The notes under the pieces: model-generated | The model's input: the letters and a program-made list of their open reading frames with translations, nothing else | Database searches by the model: none | Told to the model about the DNA's origin: nothing | Part shown: in pieces, positions 40,028 to 48,868 of the stretch | How positions within the stretch are numbered: the stretch's first letter is position 1 | Layout of the letters: every line of letters starts with the position of its first letter | Source of the DNA: Arthrobacter sp. CAN_C5 | Lineage (GTDB): Bacteria; Actinomycetota; Actinomycetes; Actinomycetales; Micrococcaceae | NCBI RefSeq assembly: GCF_017875735.1 | Contig: NZ_JAGGMZ010000001.1 | Span: 2,542,001 to 2,606,000 of the forward strand | Length of the DNA: 64,000 nt | Direction: 5' to 3' | Translations under genes and position numbers: made by a program

Positions 40028-40081
40028 CGGCCCTGAATCTGAATTAGCAGAGAGAGGCTACGTAAGGCGGCGGAAAGCGAT

Positions 40082-40138
40082 ATGACGAACGAACACGATG
40101 TCACTTGGTACACCAAAGAGGGCAGCCAAAGACGATGA
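40082..40138 (+). CDS. Possible 18-aa leader peptide before the kinase-like gene
   Basis: ATG 40082 to TGA 40136-40138 encodes MTNEHDVTWYTKEGSQRR and ends in a 4-base ATGA overlap with the next gene's ATG (40135). GGAAAG lies 4 nt upstream. It could be a translated leader that couples initiation, or chance. Confidence 0.35.
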   Translation: MTNEHDVTWYTKEGSQRR

Positions 40139-40719
40139 TAATTGTGCTCACCGGGGTTGATGGTGCAGGGAAAACAACGGCAGGGAAACTACTTGCCGAA
40201 CGACTCTCCTCGGCGGCCTATCCCGCGGTCTTCACCACCAACCGGTCCGGACGACGCAGCATCACCTCATGGTGCAACCGTTGGAACATTCACCCACCTG
40301 GGATACTGCTTGATGCGATAGAAACCGGTATACGCTGCGTAAACGTGGTTATCTCGCACTTACGCGCAAGGAGCAGTTCTCGGTTGGTCATTATGGACCG
40401 TTACCTTTACTGTCAGCTCGCGCTGAGGCGGGTACAAGGCCTACGCCCGGGCTGGTTGCTGCCTACACTTCTCAAATTTCTTCCCGCCCCAGATATTGTC
40501 TTCTATTTTGCTGTCCACGCCGACACCGCCCACGCCAGGGTGAGTAGCCGGGCCGCGGATACTGAAACACTCGAGCACCTCGATATGTTCGACAACGCCT
40601 ACCGGGCACTTCAAGCATTTCCGTCCTTCATCGTCATCGACGCGAACCGTTTCCCCGAGCAAGTCGTAGACGACATTCTGCAAGAACTCGGGGTATGCGG
40701 TCTGGGACTACAACCATGA
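40135..40719 (+). CDS. Thymidylate-kinase-like P-loop protein
   Basis: A 194-aa protein starting MIIVLTGVDGAGKTTAGKLL: Walker A (GxxGxGKTT, residues 7-15), the DR motif IMDRYLYCQLA of dTMP kinases, and FYFAVHADTAHARVSSRAADTE in the lid region. It might phosphorylate a nucleotide or another small molecule; it is more divergent than a housekeeping Tmk. ATG 40135 is preferred over a TTG at 40105. Its stop overlaps the next ATG (ATGA). Confidence 0.75.
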   Translation: MIIVLTGVDGAGKTTAGKLLAERLSSAAYPAVFTTNRSGRRSITSWCNRWNIHPPGILLDAIETGIRCVNVVISHLRARSSSRLVIMDRYLYCQLALRRVQGLRPGWLLPTLLKFLPAPDIVFYFAVHADTAHARVSSRAADTETLEHLDMFDNAYRALQAFPSFIVIDANRFPEQVVDDILQELGVCGLGLQP

Positions 40720-41171
40720 GCTCCTCCCACCGCACTCCCATCAGCTCCTACCGCCACCGACCGCTCGCAAGTAGCAACTTTGAACTCATGGCCTGGCTGT
40801 TCATGCGGTGGTCCGGTGCGCTGCTCCTGATCCTGATCTTCGTTCACCTCTTCGTCAACCTCGTTCTCGGCGAGGGTATCCAACAAATTGACTTCGCCTT
40901 CGTCGCAGGGAAATGGGCCAACCCCTTCTGGCAGTGGTTCGACCTCATCATGCTTTGGCTCGCCATGCTTCACGGCACCAACGGCCTCCGCGTGATCATC
41001 AACGACTACACGGGCGCAGCCCGAACGCGCCTCGTGCTGAAAACCCTCCTGGCCATCTGCACAGCAACCATCATCGTGCTCGGAACACTCGTTATCTTCA
41101 CCTTCGACCCCTGCCCCACTAACGCTCCCGCAGAAACACTCCCCACGTTCTGCCCAGAAGCGACGAGCTGA
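40716..41171 (+). CDS. Orphan SdhD-like succinate dehydrogenase membrane anchor
   Basis: A 151-aa protein with three membrane helices. The SdhD features are clear: FELMAWLFMRWSGALLLILI, HLFVNLV, IDFAFVAGKWANPFWQWFDLIMLWLAMLHGTNGLRVIINDY (quinone-site Asp/Tyr). No sdhC, sdhA or sdhB lies nearby, so this is an isolated paralogue in an operon with a kinase-like gene. ATG 40716 overlaps the previous stop; the frame from 40695 is an extension into it. Confidence 0.8.
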   Translation: MSSSHRTPISSYRHRPLASSNFELMAWLFMRWSGALLLILIFVHLFVNLVLGEGIQQIDFAFVAGKWANPFWQWFDLIMLWLAMLHGTNGLRVIINDYTGAARTRLVLKTLLAICTATIIVLGTLVIFTFDPCPTNAPAETLPTFCPEATS

Positions 41172-41365
41172 GCATCAGATCAGCTACCGCGAAGGCTCAA
41201 TAGCGACTGGTCCCTAGCCTCCCGAAGAAGGAACAGAATACGACTACCGAAGCTGATTCCCACGACGGATTGCTGAACGGGAATAGCCGCTGCCGACCAT
41301 ACAAAGACTCTCGCGTGACCCTTCAGCCGCCGGATCATCGTCGTCTCGAGGGTCCTTGACTCTGG

Positions 41366-44077
41366 TCAAAACATTGGTGCGTCGTGTCTGTGTGCCCAGC
41401 GTCGGACACCCTTTTCTGCCTCCACGATAACCAGCACCGTTGAGCCGACGCCGACACAGAGAAGCCATTCCCACGGATGCAAAGGCGTAAGCCCAAGAAG
41501 GTCTGCCGAGACCGGCCAGGTCTGGACGGCCCAGTGCAGTGTCTGGGCGGCCAGGGAGGTGAAAAGGAGAGGTTTGTTGGCGAGCAACCGAAGCTGGAAG
41601 ATCGACTTGTTCTCAGCCCGGGAACTGTGGACCTGGAAGAAAGTGAGCACCACGAACATGGTCAGGGCAAACGTGCGCGCATGGGTCTCTGTATACCCAT
41701 TGTGCAGAGCAACGACGAAAGTCAACGTCACAGCCAATGCCATCCAGCAGCCGGTGATTCCGGCCCGGAACCACAGCGTGCGCGAGAGTACGCCCTCGGA
41801 TGGCGCGCGGGGCGGACGAGTAAGCTCATCACCTTCTGCCGGTTCGAAGGTCAGAGCGATGTCCTGTGCGCCATTCGTGACGACGTTCATCCATAACATC
41901 TGGACCGGCAGGAACAGCAGGGGCGTCTCAGCGAAGACGCTTAACGTCACTGCTACTAGAGCCGCGGCACCAGTGGAGAGAAGGAAAAAAGTAGTCTTAC
42001 GGACGGCCGAGAACGTGACTCTACCTTCTTCCACGGCGTGCACAATCGTGACAAAGTTATCGTCGGTCAGCACGACGTCGGATGATTCTCGGGCGACGTC
42101 TGTTCCGGACTTACCCATCGCTACGCCAATGGCGGCCGCCTTCAGGGCTGGGGCATCGTTGACCCCATCACCCGTGACGGCAACGACTTTCCCCTTTGCC
42201 TGCAGCACACGCACTATTCTGAGCTTCTCCACAGGCGAAACCCGTGCTGCCACGGACGTCTGCTCCAGGCGAGCGGCAAGCATATGGTCATCTAGGGCCG
42301 CCATTTCGGCGCCGGTTAGTGCTGGCCTATCCGTCGAGAGGCCGAGCCTACCGGCGATGGCTGTCGCGGTCACAGGATGGTCTCCGGTAATCATCATGAC
42401 CTTGATCCCGGCCCGCCTACATCTCCCTATGGCATCAGCTACTCCGGCCCGCGGCGGATCGGTCATTCCCTCCATACCTAGAAATGTCAGGCCGGTCGGT
42501 GGCAGCAGCGGTGAAGACACTTCCTCGTTGTCGGCAAGCACTCGGGTTCCAGTAGCGATAACGCGTAGTCCTTCGCGGCCCATCGTCTCGTTCGCCGCAT
42601 GGACTCGGTTCGGATCTAGAGGTGCTGTGCCATCGGGTGCCGCCATGTCAACAGCCCCATCCAGGACCGCTTCCGGGGACCCCTTCACGTACAGGACGCG
42701 ACGCCCGTCAGCATCCTGTACGACGGTCTGCGAATAACGCAGATGAGGCTCATAGGGTTGATGAGCCGCCGGTTCGGCTATGCGCTCCGCTTCGCTGATA
42801 GCGGCCCGGACCACAGCAATCCGGGCCATCGCAGCGTCTACCGCATCGCCTGAGTATTCGAGGCCTTCGTCCTCGGCAGAGAGTGTCGCCTCATTTGTCA
42901 GCGCGCCGGCCCGCAGAACAGCGCGAATCAACGGCGGGTCCATTGATGCGCCGTCGCCCTCATCGCCGGAAACGTCCAAGATCCCGTCGAAAGTCCAGAT
43001 TCTCTCCACGGTCAGGCGGTTTTCAGTGAGCGTCCCGGTTTTGTCCGAGCCAATGACATTTGTGGACCCCAACGTCTCAACAGCAGGAAGGGTACGCACG
43101 ATCGCGTTCCGTCGAGCCATTCGTGACACCCCCAGGCTCAGGGCCACCGTCAGGACGATCGGCAAGGACTCGGGAATGCTAGCCACCGCCAACCCGACGG
43201 CGGTGCGGAACATTGTGGAGACATCATTGCCAAGCACCAGCCCAGCAATAAAAATGAAGACGATGGCAGCCAGGACGATCATCCCGATGCGCCGCTCCAA
43301 GCTGTGAGTAAGCAACTGCAGCGGTGATTTCCCGGTCGGCCCTTGAACAAGGGCATTGATCTCCCCCAACGCGGTTCCTGCCCCCGTCGCAATCACAACA
43401 CCTCTGCCCCTGCCGTTCCCCACGAACGTTCCGCTAAATGCCACGTTCGATTTATCTGCATCACCAGTTTCTGCTGGCAAAGCAGCTGTTTGCTTAGACG
43501 ACGCAAAAGACTCCCCCGTCAGCATCGACTCATCCACTTGTAAGCCATTGACCGCGAAGAGTCGCAGGTCGGCTGACACCCTTTCTCCGCTCTCCAACAG
43601 CACCACGTCGCCAAGAACGACGTCGCGCCCCGGAACCACTTGTTCGGCGCCATCTCTGAGTACCCGGCACGTCGGGCTAGACAACGATTGGAGTGCGCGC
43701 ACCGCATCCTCGGCTTTTCGCTCCTGAAAAAATCCCAAGCTTGCGTTGATGCATAAAATCAGGAAAATCGCGCCAGCGTCCACCCAGTGCTCCTGGACCA
43801 GCGTCACCACTGCAGCCACCAGCAGGATACCGATCAGCGGGCTGATGAACTGGCGAAGAAGCACCCGCCACCAGGGGCTCACGTTGGCAAAGCTCAACTC
43901 ATTCGCGCCCAGTTCCGCCAGTCGGCGAGCAGCTTCGGAACTGCCGAGCCCTTGCGGGCCCGAGGACAAACCCGCGAAAACCTCATCAGGACTCATCGCA
44001 TGCCATAAGGGCGGCCCAACTGAGCTCGGCGCGGAGGCCGCGGACTTGGCTGCCATAGGCTCAGTCTTCTGGGACAC
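41366..44077 (-). CDS. P2-type cation-transporting ATPase
   Basis: A ~903-aa Ca2+/Na+-ATPase-like pump. The actuator motif is LTGES (near residue 188), the helix-4 ion motif is SIPESLP, the phosphorylation loop is SDKTGTLTENR (about 345), KGSPEAVL is in the nucleotide domain and TGDGVNDAPALKAA is the hinge. A ~50-residue N-terminal cation-ATPase domain and the four-helix C-terminal domain are present. The exact ion is not determinable. GTG 44077 lacks an obvious ribosome site; an internal Met is possible. It is divergent from the 5' remnant of a stress-protein gene. Confidence 0.9.
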   Translation of the reverse strand: MSQKTEPMAAKSAASAPSSVGPPLWHAMSPDEVFAGLSSGPQGLGSSEAARRLAELGANELSFANVSPWWRVLLRQFISPLIGILLVAAVVTLVQEHWVDAGAIFLILCINASLGFFQERKAEDAVRALQSLSSPTCRVLRDGAEQVVPGRDVVLGDVVLLESGERVSADLRLFAVNGLQVDESMLTGESFASSKQTAALPAETGDADKSNVAFSGTFVGNGRGRGVVIATGAGTALGEINALVQGPTGKSPLQLLTHSLERRIGMIVLAAIVFIFIAGLVLGNDVSTMFRTAVGLAVASIPESLPIVLTVALSLGVSRMARRNAIVRTLPAVETLGSTNVIGSDKTGTLTENRLTVERIWTFDGILDVSGDEGDGASMDPPLIRAVLRAGALTNEATLSAEDEGLEYSGDAVDAAMARIAVVRAAISEAERIAEPAAHQPYEPHLRYSQTVVQDADGRRVLYVKGSPEAVLDGAVDMAAPDGTAPLDPNRVHAANETMGREGLRVIATGTRVLADNEEVSSPLLPPTGLTFLGMEGMTDPPRAGVADAIGRCRRAGIKVMMITGDHPVTATAIAGRLGLSTDRPALTGAEMAALDDHMLAARLEQTSVAARVSPVEKLRIVRVLQAKGKVVAVTGDGVNDAPALKAAAIGVAMGKSGTDVARESSDVVLTDDNFVTIVHAVEEGRVTFSAVRKTTFFLLSTGAAALVAVTLSVFAETPLLFLPVQMLWMNVVTNGAQDIALTFEPAEGDELTRPPRAPSEGVLSRTLWFRAGITGCWMALAVTLTFVVALHNGYTETHARTFALTMFVVLTFFQVHSSRAENKSIFQLRLLANKPLLFTSLAAQTLHWAVQTWPVSADLLGLTPLHPWEWLLCVGVGSTVLVIVEAEKGVRRWAHRHDAPMF

Positions 44078-44348
44078 CGACTATCCGACAAGGGACCTTG
44101 GGACCGAGTTCTGCAACTTACTTTTACAAGACAATGGGGTCCCAGTGCTGCCCGTACGGCGCACGTCGAAGCCTTTCCGCAATCGGGCCTTTCGGCTCTT
44201 TCCGCCTGCATTGGATCAAGCCACTATTGAAGGAGACCCGCTACCGCATAGGACTGATGATGAACGCGAGCTTTGCACCATCCCTGGTGAGAGGAATTGG
44301 CGGTTCCAGACCTGGGACTAGCCACCTAACTCTTCCTATGGTGCCAAC

Positions 44349-44386
44349 GTGAGCACCCACGACACACAGGGTAAGCCGATCGTTGT
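44349..44386 (+). pseudogene. 5' fragment of a universal stress protein gene (first 38 nt)
   Basis: GTG 44349 begins MSTHDTQGKPIV and then runs into the IS3 at 44387. The remainder of the gene is at 58722-59536 (minus). Joining the two with a single TTGT copy gives IVVGFDGSDT, the normal start of a Usp domain, in frame. The last four bases, 44383-44386, are the target repeat. The open frame that continues into the IS is accidental. Confidence 0.85.
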
Positions 44387-44420
44387 CGGAAGTTGTCAAG
44401 GTGAATGGGGCCAGTGGGAG

Positions 44421-45440
44421 TTAGGCGGCTGCTTCTGTCTGGGTTTCCTGGGATGGTTTGTTGATCCATGCCGCGCCGGGGACGGTGAGTATTTTTGGGT
44501 CCGTTTCGGTGCTGAATCGTTCGGGATTCTTCTGCCGTGCGGCGGCCAAAGTGATGGAGCGTTCGGTGGCCTTCGTCGCGGCAAGACCGTAGTGGACGTC
44601 TGCCGGGGTGTTTAGTCCGATTCCGGTATGGCGGTGGCTGTGGTTGTATCCTTCGACAAAAGTCGCCATGAAGGCCCTCGCATCGGCCAGGGAGCCGAAT
44701 CGTTCAGGGAACACGGGAGCGAATTTCAAGGTCTTGAACCACGCCTCGCTGTAGGGGTTGTCATTGGATACGCGGGGCCTGGAGTGTGACCTGGTGACTT
44801 CCAGATCGGAGAGCAGTACAGCTACGGTCTTGGACGTCATAGAAGTCCCGCGGTCCGCGTGCACGATTTCCGGGATGCCGTGGATACCGAAGATTTCCTT
44901 CATCATCTCCACCGCCAACTCCCCGGATTCGTGGGCATGGACGTATGCGCCCACGATGTAGCGGGAGTAAATATCGAGCATCACGTAGGCATCGAAGTAC
45001 TTACCCCTGACCGGGCCGGCAAGCTTGGTAATGTCCCAGCTGTAGACCTGCCCGGGGCCAGCCGCTGTCAATTCCGGAACGGTCCTGGGCGGATGGCGTG
45101 CCTGCCGGCGGCGCTCTTTGACCTGCTTATTCTCAGTCAATATCCGGTAGATCGTTGAGATTGAGCACAGGTAGGTCCCCTCGTCCAGCAGCTGCGCGTA
45201 GATCTGGACCGGGGCTAGATCCACGAAGCGGGCAGAGTTCACGGCAGCGAGGATACCGGCGCGTTCGTCCGGGTCGAGCTTGTTTGCCGGGACAGACACG
45301 GGCATCGGCCCGGCCTGCGGGATCCGCGGGCTGCGGGTTGCGGTCGCCCGCGGTATCCCGGCCAAGACCGCCGCTTCCCGCGTGGGGATATGCGCACCTG
45401 TGAGTTCGGCATAAACCCCCATCAGGGTTTCCTGTACCAC
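44421..45440 (-). CDS. IS3-family transposase OrfB (DDE integrase core), copy A
   Basis: A 339-aa integrase-like protein. The DDE triad lies in YSWDITKLAG (Asp), HADRGTSM (Asp) and YSEAWFKTLK (Glu), with FVEGYNHSHRHTGIG near the end. It overlaps orfA by 19 bp in the -1 relation, as in IS3 elements that make an OrfAB fusion by frameshift. Translation is identical to copy B. Confidence 0.93.
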   Translation of the reverse strand: MVQETLMGVYAELTGAHIPTREAAVLAGIPRATATRSPRIPQAGPMPVSVPANKLDPDERAGILAAVNSARFVDLAPVQIYAQLLDEGTYLCSISTIYRILTENKQVKERRRQARHPPRTVPELTAAGPGQVYSWDITKLAGPVRGKYFDAYVMLDIYSRYIVGAYVHAHESGELAVEMMKEIFGIHGIPEIVHADRGTSMTSKTVAVLLSDLEVTRSHSRPRVSNDNPYSEAWFKTLKFAPVFPERFGSLADARAFMATFVEGYNHSHRHTGIGLNTPADVHYGLAATKATERSITLAAARQKNPERFSTETDPKILTVPGAAWINKPSQETQTEAAA

Positions 45441-45859
45441 TGCTGCTGCTCCTCGCTTTCGGAGATTTCCTCCAAAAGCTGCCGTGCTTTTCCCATGATG
45501 TCCAACGCTGCCCGAGTCCGTGCCAGCGTGCGTTCATTCACCTCCAGTTGCCGGCGTAGACGGGCGATTTCGGCCTGCTCAGCGGTAAGCTTGCCGATCT
45601 TCTCCCCGGGCTTCCTACCCTCGAGCACACCTGCATCACGGAGTTTGCGCCACTCAGTGATCTGGGAGGAATAGATGCCCTCACGACGAAGGTACGCCCC
45701 GCCTCCGGAGCCATCGTCACAGGCCTGTTGGTAAGCGGCCAGATGGGCTAGTTTCTGCGCCGGGGTAAACGACCTTCGAGGCCTTGGACCGCCGGCACGA
45801 GGGCCAGAATTACTCATGGACCCATCTTCCCGCACCCGGGAAATTGTGGAGATAGACAT
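45422..45859 (-). CDS. IS3-family OrfA (helix-turn-helix), copy A
   Basis: A 145-aa protein with an HTH (RSFTPAQKLAHLAAYQ; LRREGIYSSQITEWRKLRD) and a C-terminal leucine-zipper-like helix (EIARLRRQLEVNERTLARTRAAL). It binds the element ends and oligomerises. An alternative start at the MSNSG codon would drop 14 residues. Confidence 0.9.
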   Translation of the reverse strand: MSISTISRVREDGSMSNSGPRAGGPRPRRSFTPAQKLAHLAAYQQACDDGSGGGAYLRREGIYSSQITEWRKLRDAGVLEGRKPGEKIGKLTAEQAEIARLRRQLEVNERTLARTRAALDIMGKARQLLEEISESEEQQQWYRKP

Positions 45860-45941
45860 TGGTTCTGATCCTGATTCTCGCCCTACGAATTAGACGGACT
45901 TGCTATGAGCCACTGGCCTCAACTCACCCTGACACGTAGGG

Positions 45942-46591
45942 CAACCGCTGCAGCCTGCGCTACCAGCCGCTGCGGAACGTTCAACCGATCCCACATCTCA
46001 ACCACAATGGCTCACTCCGTCGGTCACTAACATGCTCGGTCGTCCTGGCAGATGGCTCACGTTCCCCGCTATCGGTTGTGACATGACTTCATCTTGCCTA
46101 GCGTCGCGGATCATCCGACGATCCATAGAGGGATCCCCCACCGCGGCACTAGATCTCGCAAAACTGTGCGGATCGCTGCATGATGCGCAGTGAGATTCAT
46201 TTGCGAACCTTTAGCCACGACAGTGCAGCACCCTGCGAAAACCCGGCATGGACTTTATTGGACCGCACTTCGAGGTACTTTCTAGTTCAACGTTGCGATT
46301 CTTGTCGCCAGATTTGCTCCAGCCCACTCCTGAACGATTCATTCTGACGAATTCGAACTTCCACGAAAGGTTGAGTAAGAGAAATGCACGGTACTTCGGC
46401 GTTGTGGTGCTTTGATCCTGCATAAAGATTCGGCATCGTTGGTGAAGATTCGGCATCGTTGGCTAACAAAGGACGGAATAGCGTCGAGAATAATTTCAAG
46501 ACCGCTAAGACGTATTCCACTGTCTGGGCGCTAGTCTCGCCGCACAGTTCGAGGACGGGCTGATGCTTCGCATCTATGGAGGGGACCCCAA
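45942..46591. other. 650-bp stretch without convincing gene
   Basis: No frame here has coding character. The first ~90 bp next to the IS could be the debris of a gene cut by copy A (a minus-strand frame reads VVEMWDRLNVPQRLVAQ before the IS), but no family can be named. A 20-bp tandem repeat lies at 46425-46462 and a GGAGGGG ribosome site for the SLH gene at 46578-46584. Confidence 0.5.
46425..46462. repeat. Two direct repeats of AAGATTCGGCATCGTTGG
   Basis: Exact 18-bp copies at 46425-46442 and 46445-46462, period 20 bp (two helical turns), about 130 bp before the SLH-protein gene. The spacing is that of a dimeric operator, but it may be a simple slippage duplication. Confidence 0.6.
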
Positions 46592-48277
46592 TTGGGCATG
46601 AAGAAGGCATTACGAACGCAATCGCAGATGGGGTCCGTATCTAGGTGGCGCACCGCCCTTGTCGGCCTAGTCGCCACCGCTGTGGCTTTGGGAACAGGGC
46701 TGCCGTCGGTCGCAGCCAATACAGGCGGCAGCATTTCCGGCACAATTACCGCCCCGGCCGGCAGCAGTCTCGTGGGAATCAATATCTCGGTTGTCGAAGA
46801 GGATTCCTATTTTTACGGCCACGCAATGCCCCAAGATGACGATGGATCGTTCACCGTCCAGGGGCTGCGCCCCGGCCAATACACCGTTTATGTCAGCGAC
46901 GCGTTTGGGAACCTCGTTTCTGAGTACTACGGTGACGCGTTCGCTGTGTCGGATGCGGAACTCGTGAGCGTCGGTAATGGACAAACAACGGGCGTTGATC
47001 TCGAACTAGCCACCGGTGCCACCATCCAGGGATCGGTGACCGGCAAGGGCGATTCACGCCTCATCGTCTCCGCGTACGATACAGCCGATTATCCGCAATA
47101 CGCCTCCTACGCGGAGGTGCAACCTGACGGAAGCTACGCGTTGGCAGGTCTCGCGCCCGGACGAGAGTACAAGCTCCAGTTCAGCATGATGGTTCACTCG
47201 TCCTTGGTCATTGCCCCCACATGGTACGGCGGAGGCACATCGTTCACCACGGCCGAAAGCATCCTGATCGACAATCCTATCGAGACCGCCGAAAGTCTGC
47301 CTCTGGCTGAAAGCGGGACTATTGCTCTGAACATAGAGGGGAAGGCTGACGTTGAGATGACCTGTGTCTTCGCCTATCCGGCCACCGGGCGGACTGAACT
47401 TCCTGTTCGAGCACGTCCACAGACAGGGGAACCCTGCGGCTACTCTCCCGACGCTGTAGCAATGGAGATTGCACTAGGAAACACCCCGGAGCTGGAGTTT
47501 CGAGGATTGCCCGAAGGTTCCTACCGCCTGTACCTGAGTGAGCCATTCCCGCCGAGGGGCAGCAATCTTCGGCCTCTCACCCGCGCAGGGCAATGGATTT
47601 CCGGAGCGATCCTCAAGTCCAATGCCGCAGTAGTAACGGTCCAGGCAGGCCAGACCAGCGAAGCCCCCGCCGTCACCTATTTCCCAGCCAAATCCTTTAC
47701 CGATGTGCCGACGGGCCTGCTGTTCCATGACGAAATCTCGTGGCTCGCATCCTCCGGAGTAACCACAGGATGGACCGGGCCGAATGGAACCAACACCTAC
47801 CGCCCGGTCACCCCGATTGCCCGCGACGCCATGGCAGCCTTCGTGTACCGGTTGGCAGGATCGCCGGACTACGACGCACCGAAGGAATCCCCGTTTATCG
47901 ATGTCTCAACCGAGAGCATGTACTACAAGGAGATCGCCTGGCTCGAATCCACGGGAATCAGCGCCGGATGGACAAATGGAAACGGCGATAAAGCATTCCG
48001 CCCGCTCAGCCCCATCGCCCGCGACGCCATGGCCGCGTTCCTCTACCGGTTCGCTGGCGAACCAGACACCGATCCGCAAACGCAGTCACCCTTTGCCGAC
48101 ATCAGCGTCGAACAGGAACACTTCGAAGCCATCGCCTGGCTCGCATCCACCGGCATCAGCACCGGCTGGACCGAACCTGACGGACAAAAGACCTACCGCG
48201 CGCTCGACCCAGTGAACCGCGACGCAATGGCAGCATTCATGTTCCGCTACGCCGAGATGGTGAACGAACAACCATAA
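46592..48277 (+). CDS. Exported protein with carboxypeptidase-regulatory-like and three SLH domains
   Basis: A 561-aa secreted protein: basic start, hydrophobic core (TALVGLVATAVALG) and an LPSVAA cleavage-like site near residue 42. The N-terminal half has beta-sandwich repeats (GGSISGTITAPAGSSL; DGSFTVQGLRPGQYTVYV). Three S-layer-homology-like repeats end it (FTDVPTGLLFHDEISWL..., FIDVSTESMYYKEIAWL..., FADISVEQEHFEAIAWL..., each with IARDAMAAF or NRDAMAAF). These often bind cell-wall polymers. TTG 46592 is 7 nt after GGAGGGG; ATG 46598 is the alternative. A terminator follows. Confidence 0.88.
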   Translation: MGMKKALRTQSQMGSVSRWRTALVGLVATAVALGTGLPSVAANTGGSISGTITAPAGSSLVGINISVVEEDSYFYGHAMPQDDDGSFTVQGLRPGQYTVYVSDAFGNLVSEYYGDAFAVSDAELVSVGNGQTTGVDLELATGATIQGSVTGKGDSRLIVSAYDTADYPQYASYAEVQPDGSYALAGLAPGREYKLQFSMMVHSSLVIAPTWYGGGTSFTTAESILIDNPIETAESLPLAESGTIALNIEGKADVEMTCVFAYPATGRTELPVRARPQTGEPCGYSPDAVAMEIALGNTPELEFRGLPEGSYRLYLSEPFPPRGSNLRPLTRAGQWISGAILKSNAAVVTVQAGQTSEAPAVTYFPAKSFTDVPTGLLFHDEISWLASSGVTTGWTGPNGTNTYRPVTPIARDAMAAFVYRLAGSPDYDAPKESPFIDVSTESMYYKEIAWLESTGISAGWTNGNGDKAFRPLSPIARDAMAAFLYRFAGEPDTDPQTQSPFADISVEQEHFEAIAWLASTGISTGWTEPDGQKTYRALDPVNRDAMAAFMFRYAEMVNEQP

Positions 48278-48297
48278 ACCGAACCACGACAGTAGAT

Positions 48298-48324
48298 GTC
48301 CCGGCCCGACACGCGGGCCGGGAC
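48298..48324 (+). terminator. Terminator after the SLH gene
   Basis: GTCCCGGCCCG (48298-48308) and CGGGCCGGGAC (48314-48324) form an 11-bp stem with loop ACACG, followed by GTCTTCC. Confidence 0.75.
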
Positions 48325-48497
48325 GTCTTCCATTCAACGCATTATTCGTCGCTGTCCTCCCATAAAGGCTACAAACAGTCTTTTCGGTTAGAGCCAATTC
48401 ACTCTTGCCTAGCGCGGAATGTCCTTCTGATTGGCCCTTCCGAGCGCATCATTTCGTCTCGTAGGAGCATGGGCATACGAGATGCTTGGGCCTTTAG

Positions 48498-48713
48498 GAT
48501 TGCAGCATTGGCCAAACAGATTGGATTGTCTGCCAGGACGAAACTCCTGACAATACCGTTCTCGGCGTGTTCGAGACACAGGAAGAAGCATGGGCACTTG
48601 CCACCGAGCTGCAGGGCTCATACGAGAACGGGGCAATTTGCTTCAGCTGGGAAGTCGGAACAAGGTGCGGCCAGGGACGTCGCTATTCGACAGATGCAAA
48701 TCCTGCTACCTAA
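48498..48713 (+). pseudogene. Possible remnant of a small gene without a start codon
   Basis: A frame opens at 48498 and ends TAA 48711-48713. It reads DETPDNTVLGVFETQEEA, then LATELQGSYENGAICFSWEVG, with good coding character, but only a GTG at 48567 could start it (48 aa). The upstream part seems to be missing. An overlapping 94-aa frame at 48469 looks random. The surrounding 48,278-48,868 has no other candidate. Confidence 0.35.
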
Positions 48714-48868
48714 ACCTGCCAGCCGCCCCAAGATGTTGAGCGCGGTGCGGTGAGGGATCGGCTACGGGCTCCGAAAATGGGCCGTATGGGAAACGGGATC
48801 ATCATGAGGGGTGCGGCGTTCCAGACCCGTAGATCCGAAGGGTATGAGCGGCCCAGTAAGCTACCGAG

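Larger units (their letters stand above)
44387..45941 (-). mobile_element. IS3-family element, copy A (1,555 bp)
   Basis: Limits come from comparison with copy B (59537-61091): the two match, in opposite orientation, at both ends and differ immediately outside; the encoded proteins are identical. Internal inverted repeats are imperfect: TGTCAAGGTGAATGGGGCCAG near 44394 and TGTCAGGGTGAGTTGAGGCC on the complementary strand near 45934. Each is preceded by 7 bp (CGGAAGT, CCCTACG) common to both copies. The direct repeat TTGT flanks the element only when the inversion is undone. Confidence 0.9.

Noticed and set aside
41559..42737. 392-aa plus-strand frame inside the P-type ATPase
   Set aside because: Antisense shadow caused by high GC; the minus strand has all ATPase motifs.
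44349..44615. 88-aa gene starting MSTHDTQGKP
   Set aside because: Only the first 38 nt are native; the remainder reads through the IS3 end. It is the 5' remnant of usp.
45942..46030. Minus-strand frame next to IS3 copy A that looks like the end of a LuxR-type domain
   Set aside because: Fewer than 25 residues and a stop in the neighbouring frames; no recognisable motif.
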